The notes under the pieces were generated by a model, which ran no database searches, had not been told where the DNA came from, and worked only from the letters and a program-made list of their open reading frames with translations. The translations under genes and the position numbers were made by a program. Of a DNA stretch of 8,241 bases, positions 1 through 6,407 are shown in pieces. Origin of the DNA: Bryobacterales bacterium (GTDB lineage: Bacteria > Acidobacteriota > Terriglobia > Bryobacterales > Bryobacteraceae); contig DOZZ01000065.1 of the NCBI GenBank assembly GCA_003517725.1, positions 2,012 through 10,252 of the forward strand. The letters are read 5' to 3'. Every line of letters starts with the position of its first letter. Within the stretch, counting starts at the first letter, position 1.

Positions 1-467
1 TCGCCGGCGCCTTCGGTCTGCGGATAGCGGCCGAAGCCGATGCCGTTGCCCAAAGTCCACACGCGGATCATCTTTTCGAGTTGGCCCATGGTGGCGGCCA
101 GCCCCGCGGCCATGGCGTCAGCATCGTTTAACAGCAGTACCGGCACCTGCGAGCTTTTGCCCGCCAGCACGTCTCGCATCGACTGCCGCAGGTTCATGCC
201 CTTCGTTTGCGGCAGGTTGGGCGAATCCTGCACGATGCCGTCGCGGATAATGCCGGGGAACCCGATGCCGATGGCGCTGATCTTGCCGCAGTCCGCTCCA
301 GCAGCGCTGCAGACTTGGTCGATCAACCGGTAAATCAGCGGCGCAACGGAGTCAGCCGGCAGGCTCGCGAGGCCCTCGGAAGCCGCCACTTCCCCCAGGA
401 TGCGGTGATCCTCGACCAGCCCGACCGCTATCTTTTCCGCCGCTATCACGCCGATGGCATGGCTCAT
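1..467 (-). CDS. ROK-family sugar kinase-like protein (3' end outside window)
   Basis: Only the first 155 codons are present; the gene runs off the left edge. ROK proteins are sugar kinases (glucokinase type) or repressors related to them. Visible family marks are a GIGFPG turn followed by DGIVQDSPNLP, typical of the ROK sugar-binding half; NDADA at residues 114-118, where D115 matches the catalytic Asp of ROK kinases; and LGNGIGFG, equivalent to the LGTGIGGG second phosphate loop. The N-terminus reads MSHAIGVIAAEKIAVGLV, so the expected IGxDxGGTK first phosphate loop is replaced by IGVIAAEK. The ATG at 467 is preceded by AGGAG with an 8-base spacer, so the start is well supported. The gene follows sthA after 26 bp on the same strand and is probably co-transcribed. 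Family assignment is firm; kinase activity and substrate are uncertain. Confidence 0.82.
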   Translation of the reverse strand, partial: MSHAIGVIAAEKIAVGLVEDHRILGEVAASEGLASLPADSVAPLIYRLIDQVCSAAGADCGKISAIGIGFPGIIRDGIVQDSPNLPQTKGMNLRQSMRDVLAGKSSQVPVLLLNDADAMAAGLAATMGQLEKMIRVWTLGNGIGFGRYPQTEGAG

Positions 468-475
468 ATTGAGCG

Positions 476-480
476 CTCCT
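476..480 (-). promoter_or_regulatory. Ribosome binding site of the ROK gene
   Basis: AGGAG on the minus strand, 8 bases before the ATG at 467. It lies inside the 26-bp gap after the sthA stop codon. It fixes the ROK start and supports independent translation initiation on a shared sthA-ROK transcript. Confidence 0.75.
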
Positions 481-493
481 TTGATTACCTTTA

Positions 494-1882
494 CTAGAAT
501 TTCGATAGCTTGTTCAGGCCGTTGAAGGCGGCCGCCTTGTAGCACTCGGCCAGGGTCGGGTAGTTAAACACGGTGTTCACGAAATAGTCCATCGTACCGT
601 CAAGGATGAAAACCGCCTGCCCAATGTGCAGCAGCTCACTGGCGCCTTCGCCGATGATGTGGACCCCCAGCAGCTTACGAGTTTCGCGGTGGAAGATCAG
701 CTTGAGGCGGCCAGTGGTATCGCCGCGGATCTGGCCGCGCGCAATCTCGCGGTAGTAGGCGACGCCCACCTCGTAGGGCACGTCTTCGTCGGTGAGCTGT
801 TCTTCTGTTTTGCCGATAAAGGAAATTTCCGGAATGGTGTAGATGCCATACGGGTACCAGGCGGGATTGGAGTGGACCGTCCCGCCGAAAGCGGTGGACG
901 CCGCGATTCTGCCCTGCTCCATCGAGACCGACGCGAGGCTCGGAAACCCGATGACGTCGCCGGCGGCGAAGATGTGCGGCTGGGCGGTGCGGAAATCGGC
1001 ATCCACCTGGATGCGCCCGCGGGAGTCGGCGGTCAGGCCGGCGGCGGCAAGATCCAATTCGTCAACGTTGCCCTGGCGACCGACGGCATACAGCAGCGCC
1101 TCGCCCGAAATTTTCTTCTTGCTCTGCAGGTTGGCCACCACGCCGCCCGTGGGCGCCTCCTCCACGCTTTCCACCTCCTCGTTGAGACGCATGGTCACGC
1201 GATGGTCGCGCAGGTGATACGAGAGAGCCTCCACCATCTCGGCATCGGCGAATTCCAGCAGGCGCGGGCGCTTTTCCACCAGGATCACGCGCACGCCCAG
1301 GGTGGCGAACATGCAGGTGTACTCGACCCCGACGACGCCGCCGCCCACCACGATCATGGACTTCGGCACCTCCTGCATCTGCAGCAGCTGGTCGCTGTTG
1401 ACAATGGTGCGGCCGTTCAGCGGCACGCGGTCGGAGCTGGCGGGCTTGGTGCCCGTCGCGATCACGAAAAAGGAGCCCTGATATTCGGACACGCCCCGGG
1501 AATTTTCCACTTTGATGGCGGTGGGCGAAATGAAGCTGGCGGCGCCCGTGATCAGCTCGATGTTGTTGCGCGAGAGCTGGGCCTGGGTGACGTCGACTTC
1601 CGTCTTGATGACGTGCTGCACGCGGAAAGAAAGATCCTGCATCGTGATCTTCTCTTTCACCTTGTAGTTGATGCCGTAGATGCTCTGGTAATGGAAGCCG
1701 GAGAGGTGCAGCACGGCTTCGCGCATGGTTTTGCTGGGGATGGTGCCGGTGTTGATGCAGGCGCCGCCGACCACCTCGCGGCGCTCCACCAGAGCCACCT
1801 TCTTCCCGGATTTGGCGCCCTGAATAGCGGCTCGTTGTCCGGCCGGCCCGGAGCCGATCACGATCAGGTCATAGCTCTGCAT
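494..1882 (-). CDS. sthA: Soluble pyridine nucleotide transhydrogenase (Si-specific NAD(P)+ transhydrogenase)
   Basis: A 462-residue cytoplasmic FAD flavoprotein that passes hydride between NADPH and NAD+, usually reoxidising excess NADPH. The FAD-binding GxGxxG is GSGPAG at residues 10-15, an ATG motif is at 142-144, the NAD(P)-binding GGGVVG is at 180-185, and a second FAD motif (IFAAGDVIG) lies near residue 305. The C-terminal third is the pyridine nucleotide-disulphide oxidoreductase dimerisation domain. Two features separate it from lipoamide dehydrogenase and glutathione reductase. The active-site CxxxxC is CINTGT (C42, T47), so there is no redox disulphide. The usual C-terminal His-Pro-Thr catalytic motif is FNYPTLAE at 439-446, as in E. 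coli SthA. Length matches the family. The ATG start places the GxGxxG correctly, but no clear Shine-Dalgarno is seen. The gene is divergent from the parvulin gene and first in a pair with the ROK gene. Confidence 0.93.
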   Translation of the reverse strand: MQSYDLIVIGSGPAGQRAAIQGAKSGKKVALVERREVVGGACINTGTIPSKTMREAVLHLSGFHYQSIYGINYKVKEKITMQDLSFRVQHVIKTEVDVTQAQLSRNNIELITGAASFISPTAIKVENSRGVSEYQGSFFVIATGTKPASSDRVPLNGRTIVNSDQLLQMQEVPKSMIVVGGGVVGVEYTCMFATLGVRVILVEKRPRLLEFADAEMVEALSYHLRDHRVTMRLNEEVESVEEAPTGGVVANLQSKKKISGEALLYAVGRQGNVDELDLAAAGLTADSRGRIQVDADFRTAQPHIFAAGDVIGFPSLASVSMEQGRIAASTAFGGTVHSNPAWYPYGIYTIPEISFIGKTEEQLTDEDVPYEVGVAYYREIARGQIRGDTTGRLKLIFHRETRKLLGVHIIGEGASELLHIGQAVFILDGTMDYFVNTVFNYPTLAECYKAAAFNGLNKLSKF

Positions 1883-1975
1883 GCGACCGTTATTCTAGAG
1901 GATTCGAGCCGGCGGCGTCGCAGTTATCTGCATCGAAACAGCGCCGCGGCGGGCCAAAATCATTCCTAAGGTAAC
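1883..1975. promoter_or_regulatory. Divergent intergenic region between sthA and the parvulin gene
   Basis: This 93-bp gap separates the start codons of two divergent genes and must hold or border both promoters. On the minus strand TAGAAT (1897-1892) resembles a -10 box 9 bases before the sthA ATG, but no good -35 is seen at the right distance. On the plus strand TCGAAA (1933-1938), a 16-base spacer and CAAAAT (1955-1960) form a weak promoter candidate. AAGG at 1968-1971 is the likely ribosome binding site of the parvulin gene, 4 bases before its ATG. An 8-base palindrome GCCGCGGC sits at 1943-1950. Individual boxes are weak calls. Confidence 0.35.
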
Positions 1976-2980
1976 ATGGAGATTGTGAAGATTCTAACCA
2001 TCCCTTTAACGCTTGCGCTGAGTATTACCGGCGCTTTCACCGCCGCGGCGCAGACACGTAAACCAGCCGCGCAGACGGCCAAGCCCGCGGTACAGACGCC
2101 GAAGCCGGCCGCCAAAACCCCCGCCGCGCCGGCGGTTGCTCCCGACAAAGTAATTCTTTCGGTCGGCGACCAGAAAATGACGGCCGCGCAATTCGACGAG
2201 TTGTTGCAGGCCTTTCCGCCGCAGGTACAGGCCCAGGCTCGCGGCGAACAACGGCGCGCCTTTGCCGAGCAGTTCGTGCAGCTGAAGCTGGTAGCGCAGG
2301 AAGCCCAGCGCCGCGGGCTCGACCAGCAGCCCAAAGTGCAGCAGCAACTGGCGATCCAGCGCGAAAACCTGCTGGCCAGCCTGCTGTTCCAGGACATGAT
2401 GGCGAATCTGCCGGTGGACGCGGCCGCCGAACAAAAATATTACGATGCGCATAAAGCCGATTACGAGGAAGCCAAGGCGCACCACATCCTGGTGCGATTA
2501 AAGGGTTCCCCGGTGCCGCTGGGCGCGGGCAAGAAGGAGCTGACTGACGCCGAGGCGCTGGCCAAAGCCCAGGATTTGCGCAAACAGATACTGGCCGGAA
2601 AAGATTTTGCCACGGTGGCCAAAGCGGAGTCGGATGACACCGGTTCGGCGACCAACGGCGGCGATTTGGGAGCTTTCACGCGCGAGACGATGGTAAAGGA
2701 ATTCGCCGATGCCGCGTTCGCCAACCCGGTGGGCAGCGTGAGTGAACCGGTCAAGACGCAGTTCGGCTACCATCTGATCCGCGTGGATTCGCGCGAAGCC
2801 AAGACCTTTGATCAGGCCAAGCCCGAGATCGAGCGGAAACTTCGTCCCGAGATGGTGAAGGCCCAGATCGACGCGCTACGGGCGAAGTCGAACGTGGTGA
2901 TTGACGACGCCTTCTTTGGACCGGCCACACCGCCCCGAACCAGCGGCAGTGTCAGCGGCAGCGCTCCCGTCGCGAAGTAA
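1976..2980 (+). CDS. Periplasmic PpiC/SurA-like peptidyl-prolyl cis-trans isomerase
   Basis: A 334-residue exported parvulin. Residues 1-25 form a signal peptide (hydrophobic IPLTLALSITGAF, then AAA before Q26). Residues 26-55 are a Lys/Ala/Pro/Thr linker with three seven-residue repeats. Residues 60-160 are a helical SurA_N-like chaperone region. The parvulin PPIase domain spans about 165-270 and carries AHHILV, the GSATNGGDLGAF glycine loop and FGYHLIRV, all hallmarks of an intact PPIC rotamase. A helical tail with DQAKPEIERKLR follows. Parvulins of this kind help outer-membrane and periplasmic proteins fold. LptD, a classic SurA client, is encoded about 1 kb downstream. An alternative GTG start at 1985 with GGAG just before it would remove only three residues. 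The single PPIase domain makes it closer to PrsA/PpiC/SurA-like proteins than to two-domain E. coli SurA, so no gene symbol is given. Confidence 0.9.
   Translation: MEIVKILTIPLTLALSITGAFTAAAQTRKPAAQTAKPAVQTPKPAAKTPAAPAVAPDKVILSVGDQKMTAAQFDELLQAFPPQVQAQARGEQRRAFAEQFVQLKLVAQEAQRRGLDQQPKVQQQLAIQRENLLASLLFQDMMANLPVDAAAEQKYYDAHKADYEEAKAHHILVRLKGSPVPLGAGKKELTDAEALAKAQDLRKQILAGKDFATVAKAESDDTGSATNGGDLGAFTRETMVKEFADAAFANPVGSVSEPVKTQFGYHLIRVDSREAKTFDQAKPEIERKLRPEMVKAQIDALRAKSNVVIDDAFFGPATPPRTSGSVSGSAPVAK
2060..2122 (+). repeat. Three tandem seven-residue repeats in the parvulin linker
   Basis: Residues 29-49 of the parvulin read as three copies of a KPAxxTx heptad: KPAAQTA, KPAVQTP, KPAAKTP. They lie just after the predicted signal-peptide cleavage site and before the folded chaperone region, so they probably form an extended, positively charged periplasmic tether. 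The DNA copies are imperfect, so recent slippage is not obvious. Confidence 0.75.
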
Positions 2981-3021
2981 GCGGTAGCGGGGCAGGCGGG
3001 CGGGTGAGCTTTTCTGAATTC

Positions 3022-3957
3022 TTAGAGTTTGCGGGCGCGCAGATAGACGCGCCCTTCGTCCAGAGTCGGGAAGGTCTTGGACATGTGATCGTGCCAGGCC
3101 AGGTCTTCCTCGTCGAATAGCGCCCAGATGATGCCGAGGCCGCCGGAACAGAAGCTCAGGATGGTGCCGAGCAGACGTACCGCGCGGCTGCGTGCGTCGG
3201 GCGGCAGTCCGTCGAAATTGATGAGCTTGAGCTGCATGGTACGCATGCCGGCACTCTCTCGGCCGGCGATGGTCCACAGCAAACCATAGAGAAGCGCAAT
3301 GGCGCCCAGTGCGGCGGCGCCGAGGATCAGGGTCAATCTGTTCCAGACTACCGACCCGCCCAGAAAGTGAAACGTGACAGCGAAGATGCCTGTGGCGATG
3401 GCGATCATGCTGAAATCGAGCGCGCCAGCCAACACGCGGTGCACGGGGTGCGCGACCGGCGCATCGCAGTAGATCACGGCTTCCACCGTGGTTTTAAGCA
3501 TGCGGGCGCTCTGCGCGGCGCTCACCGCATGAAAATCGAGCGCAGTCTGGAGGTTCTCGACAGCCGGCGTGCGCGCCTTGCGCTGGGCTTTCTTCTGCTC
3601 GATTTCGGGCGCGACTATGGGCCGCCGCATCTCGAGCGTTTCGTCCAGGTCCACCGAGGGCTGCGGCGGGACCAGAGCCGTCATGAGTTTGCGCACCACC
3701 GCGAACGGAATTACGTTCTGAGCTTCCGTGCCAAACAGCGAAGTCTGCGCCGTGCGCGCGACGGGTTCGGCAAGGGTGGCGACCGAAGCGTCGATGGCCG
3801 TTTGAGATGACGGATACGGCACGTGTGCCGGTTGCGGCGCCAACGCGTTGGCTCCGTCGGCTCGCGGCTGTGGCGCGGCGTCGCCGAGCCGCCGACCGCA
3901 GCGACGGCAGCGGTGGTCGTCACCTGAATTGGAATAGCGGCAGTAATGGCAGGTCAT
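3022..3957 (-). CDS. Zinc-ribbon RDD-family membrane protein
   Basis: A 311-residue protein with three parts. The N-terminus is a zinc ribbon with CxxC pairs at C3/C6 and C17/C20, starting almost at the initiator Met, which supports this start. Residues 25-160 are a low-complexity linker rich in Ala, Pro and charged residues, with a basic stretch near 125-135 (KKAQRKAR). Residues 166-305 are an RDD domain: HRVLAGALDFSM opens the first membrane helix, a second helix follows (LTLILGAAALGAIALLYGLLW), then GRESAGMRTMQLKLIN, a third hydrophobic segment (LLGTILSFCSGGLGIIWALF) and WHDHMSKT. RDD proteins are small membrane proteins; a few are proposed transporters, but for most, including this one, the role is unknown. 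The gene converges on the parvulin gene (41-bp gap) and is divergent from lptD. No clear ribosome binding site or promoter is seen. Confidence 0.85.
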   Translation of the reverse strand: MTCHYCRYSNSGDDHRCRRCGRRLGDAAPQPRADGANALAPQPAHVPYPSSQTAIDASVATLAEPVARTAQTSLFGTEAQNVIPFAVVRKLMTALVPPQPSVDLDETLEMRRPIVAPEIEQKKAQRKARTPAVENLQTALDFHAVSAAQSARMLKTTVEAVIYCDAPVAHPVHRVLAGALDFSMIAIATGIFAVTFHFLGGSVVWNRLTLILGAAALGAIALLYGLLWTIAGRESAGMRTMQLKLINFDGLPPDARSRAVRLLGTILSFCSGGLGIIWALFDEEDLAWHDHMSKTFPTLDEGRVYLRARKL

Positions 3958-4052
3958 GGCGTCAAGTTGCGACCAAAATTATGCCGTGCTACGGTTGGCC
4001 GTTGGGTCTGTTTCAATCGCGGCACACTTCTCATTGGAGTAACATAATTACG
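3958..4052. promoter_or_regulatory. Divergent intergenic region between the RDD gene and lptD
   Basis: About 95 bp separate the RDD start (3957) from the preferred lptD start (4053). A minus-strand CATAAT (3983-3978) could be a -10 box for the RDD gene, but no matching -35 is visible. GGAG at 4036-4039 is the best ribosome-binding candidate for lptD. The stretch is less GC-rich than its surroundings, as expected for a promoter region. No individual promoter is convincing. Confidence 0.3.
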
Positions 4053-6395
4053 GTGCAATGTCACGGGATTTCTTGGCGAAGTACCCGTGTTTGCACGGTT
4101 TTCTGGTTATTAGCTCTTTTATTCTTGTTACCGGAATTAAGCCGCGCCACTGGAGCTGAAGGGTTGCCTCCGCCGCCCTCTTCCGGAGCCACCGAGCTGA
4201 CCCCGGATTTCAGCGTCAAACTACCCCGCGCCGGTGCCCCAACTGGCGGAGATTACCGGGTGCAGGCCGACAAGCAGGACATCGTGGGGAGCGTCTACCA
4301 CCTGCGCGGCCACGCAATTATCGAATTTCCCGAGATGATCCTGAAGGCCGACGAGATGGACTACGACGAGGATTCGGGCCACGCGGAGGCGCGCGGCAAC
4401 GTCTACTTCCAGCACTTCGGCCGCAATGAAAAGATCACCTGCGACCGCCTGGAGTACAACACCGACGACGATACCGGGAAGTTCTACAACGTGCGCGGCT
4501 ACATGAAGACGCGCATCGACGCGCGGCCCGGCGTGCTGACGTCCAGCAATCCGTTCTACTTCGAATCGCGCTGGGCCGAGCGCTTGAAGGAGCACTACGT
4601 GCTGCACGACGGCATGATCACGGACTGCCGCATGCCGTCGCCGTGGTGGACCCTGCGCGGCCCGAAGTTCGACGTGGTGCCGGGCGAGCGCGCGCTGGCC
4701 TACAAAGCCATCTACCGGCTGCGCAAAATGCCGCTGTTCTATACGCCCTTCTTCTATAAGTCGCTCGAAAAAGAGCCCCGCCATTCGGGCTTCCTGCTGC
4801 CCAACATCGGCCACAGTTCGCTGCGCGGTTTTATGGTGGGCGCCGGCTATTACTGGGCCATCAACCGCAGCTACGACCTCACCTACCGGCTGCAGGACTT
4901 CACGTCCCGCGGCCTGGCCCACCATGTGGACTTTCGCGGCAAGCCCACGGCCCACTCCGACTTCGACGCCATCGTCTACGGGGTCCAGGACAAAGGCCAG
5001 AGCCTCGGCAACGGCCAGTACCTGAAACAGGGCGGCCTTAGCGTGTACGCCACCGGCCACACGCCGCTGCCCGGCGGCTTTGAGGCGCGCGGCACGGTGG
5101 ATTATTTGAGCAGCCTGGTGTTCCGCCAGGCTTTCACCGAATCGTTCAACGAGGCGGTCTTCTCGGAGTCGCACTCGAGCGGCGTGATTTCGAAGCACTG
5201 GGGCGTGTACACATTCAACACCATTTTTTCGCGGCTGCAGAATTTTCAGGACGCCCAGCCGCACAACTTCATCGTGATTCGGAAGCTGCCCGAGTTCGAC
5301 CTGCAGAGCCGCGACCGGCAATTGCTGGGCGATGCCCCGCTGTGGTTCTCGTTCGATACCTCGGTGGCTTTTCTGCACCGGGGGCAGCCGACGCTCAGCA
5401 CCGGCCAGGCGGTGGAGCGATCGGACGCCGAGCCGCGCGTGATGACGGCGTTTCGCTTTGCCGGCATCGAGCTGCTGCCGAGCTTCACGCTGCATGAGAC
5501 CAACTGGACCGAAAGTTTCCGCAACGGCCAGGTGACGTCGAGCGCGCTGGTCCGCAACGCGCGCGAATTTGGCGCGGACCTGATCCTGCCCTCGATCGAG
5601 CGCATCTACAATCACAAAACTTTTTTGGGCGACCGCCTGAAGCACGTGATCGAGCCGCGCGCCACGTTCCGCTACGTGGCCGGCGTCACCGATTTCGATC
5701 GCCTGATCCGCTTCGACGAAACCGAGCTGCTGAACGACACGCAGGAGCTGGATCTTTCTCTGACCAACCGGCTCTACGCCAAGCGCGGCGACAATGTCAG
5801 CGAGGTGCTGACCTGGCAGGTGATGCAGCGCCGCTTTTTTGACCCGACCTTCGGCGGGGCGTTGGTAAATGGTGAACGCAACGTGCTGCTGAGTTCGGTG
5901 GACCTGACGCCGTACGCGTTCCTGACCGGCCCGCGCAACTACTCGCCGGTGATCTCATTTTTCCGGATCAGCCCCATCAACGGGGTGGGCGTGGAGTGGC
6001 GCGCGGACTACGACCCGCTGCGGGCGGCTATCGTCAACAGCGGGTTTACGGTGGACATGCACGTGCGCAAGTGGTTCCTCTCGGGCGGGCACAACCAGGT
6101 GCACAGCGACCCGGCGCTATCGCCGCCGGCCAACCAGGTGCGCGGCGTGGTCGGCTTTGGCGACCAGAACCGGCGCGGTTGGAACGCCGGCGTCACCGGC
6201 ATCTACGATTACCGCAAGGGCGTGCTGCAGTTCGCCACCACGCAAGTGACTTACAACACCGACTGCTGCGGCTTCAGCGTGCAGTACCGCCGCTTTAACT
6301 TCGGCACGCGCGACGACAACCAGTACCGCGTGGCGTTCACCATCGCCAACGTGGGCGCGTTCGGAACGTTGAAGAAGCAGGAGCGCTTGTTCTAG
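4053..6395 (+). CDS. lptD: LPS-assembly outer-membrane protein LptD
   Basis: LptD is the outer-membrane beta-barrel that, with LptE, inserts lipopolysaccharide into the outer leaflet. From GTG 4053 the protein has 780 residues, close to E. coli LptD. A signal peptide covers about 1-35 (STR, then VFWLLALLFLLPEL). An LptA/OstA-like N-domain spans about 67-190 (YRVQADKQDIVG, LKADEMDYDEDSG, AEARGNVYF). The barrel follows, opened by the family motifs PLFYTPFFY and HSGFLLPN, and ends in aromatic F, as outer-membrane barrels do. Cysteines C192 (ITDC) and the adjacent pair C738/C739 match E. coli disulphide positions; a further C130 lies in the N-domain. The start is uncertain. GTG 4053 gives a clean signal peptide with GGAG 13 bases upstream. 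ATG 3981 would add 24 residues but has no ribosome binding site. Starts before 3957 would overlap the RDD gene. Confidence 0.92.
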   Translation: MQCHGISWRSTRVCTVFWLLALLFLLPELSRATGAEGLPPPPSSGATELTPDFSVKLPRAGAPTGGDYRVQADKQDIVGSVYHLRGHAIIEFPEMILKADEMDYDEDSGHAEARGNVYFQHFGRNEKITCDRLEYNTDDDTGKFYNVRGYMKTRIDARPGVLTSSNPFYFESRWAERLKEHYVLHDGMITDCRMPSPWWTLRGPKFDVVPGERALAYKAIYRLRKMPLFYTPFFYKSLEKEPRHSGFLLPNIGHSSLRGFMVGAGYYWAINRSYDLTYRLQDFTSRGLAHHVDFRGKPTAHSDFDAIVYGVQDKGQSLGNGQYLKQGGLSVYATGHTPLPGGFEARGTVDYLSSLVFRQAFTESFNEAVFSESHSSGVISKHWGVYTFNTIFSRLQNFQDAQPHNFIVIRKLPEFDLQSRDRQLLGDAPLWFSFDTSVAFLHRGQPTLSTGQAVERSDAEPRVMTAFRFAGIELLPSFTLHETNWTESFRNGQVTSSALVRNAREFGADLILPSIERIYNHKTFLGDRLKHVIEPRATFRYVAGVTDFDRLIRFDETELLNDTQELDLSLTNRLYAKRGDNVSEVLTWQVMQRRFFDPTFGGALVNGERNVLLSSVDLTPYAFLTGPRNYSPVISFFRISPINGVGVEWRADYDPLRAAIVNSGFTVDMHVRKWFLSGGHNQVHSDPALSPPANQVRGVVGFGDQNRRGWNAGVTGIYDYRKGVLQFATTQVTYNTDCCGFSVQYRRFNFGTRDDNQYRVAFTIANVGAFGTLKKQERLF

Positions 6396-6407
6396 GATGT
6401 GGAGCGT

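Noticed and set aside
626..1969. 447-codon open frame on the plus strand, antisense to sthA
   Set aside because: Its product is His/Ala/Gly/Asp-rich with no recognisable domain. It mirrors the codon bias of sthA, which has all expected motifs on the other strand.
2981..3021. Possible terminator between the convergent parvulin and RDD genes
   Set aside because: The 41 bases contain TTTTCT but no stable stem before it on either strand.
3817..3830. Palindrome-like CGGCAC-GT-GTGCCG as a possible operator
   Set aside because: It lies within the coding linker of the RDD gene, over 120 bases inside the start, and such GC-rich palindromes are expected by chance here.
3807..4052. Longer lptD start at 3807
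   Set aside because: It would add about 82 residues antisense to the RDD zinc ribbon and linker and would place the signal peptide internally. No ribosome binding site supports it.
4221..5645. 474-codon open frame on the minus strand, antisense to lptD
   Set aside because: The composition is typical of a GC-rich shadow frame (Val/Ala/Arg/His-rich, no domain), while the plus strand encodes a clear LptD barrel.
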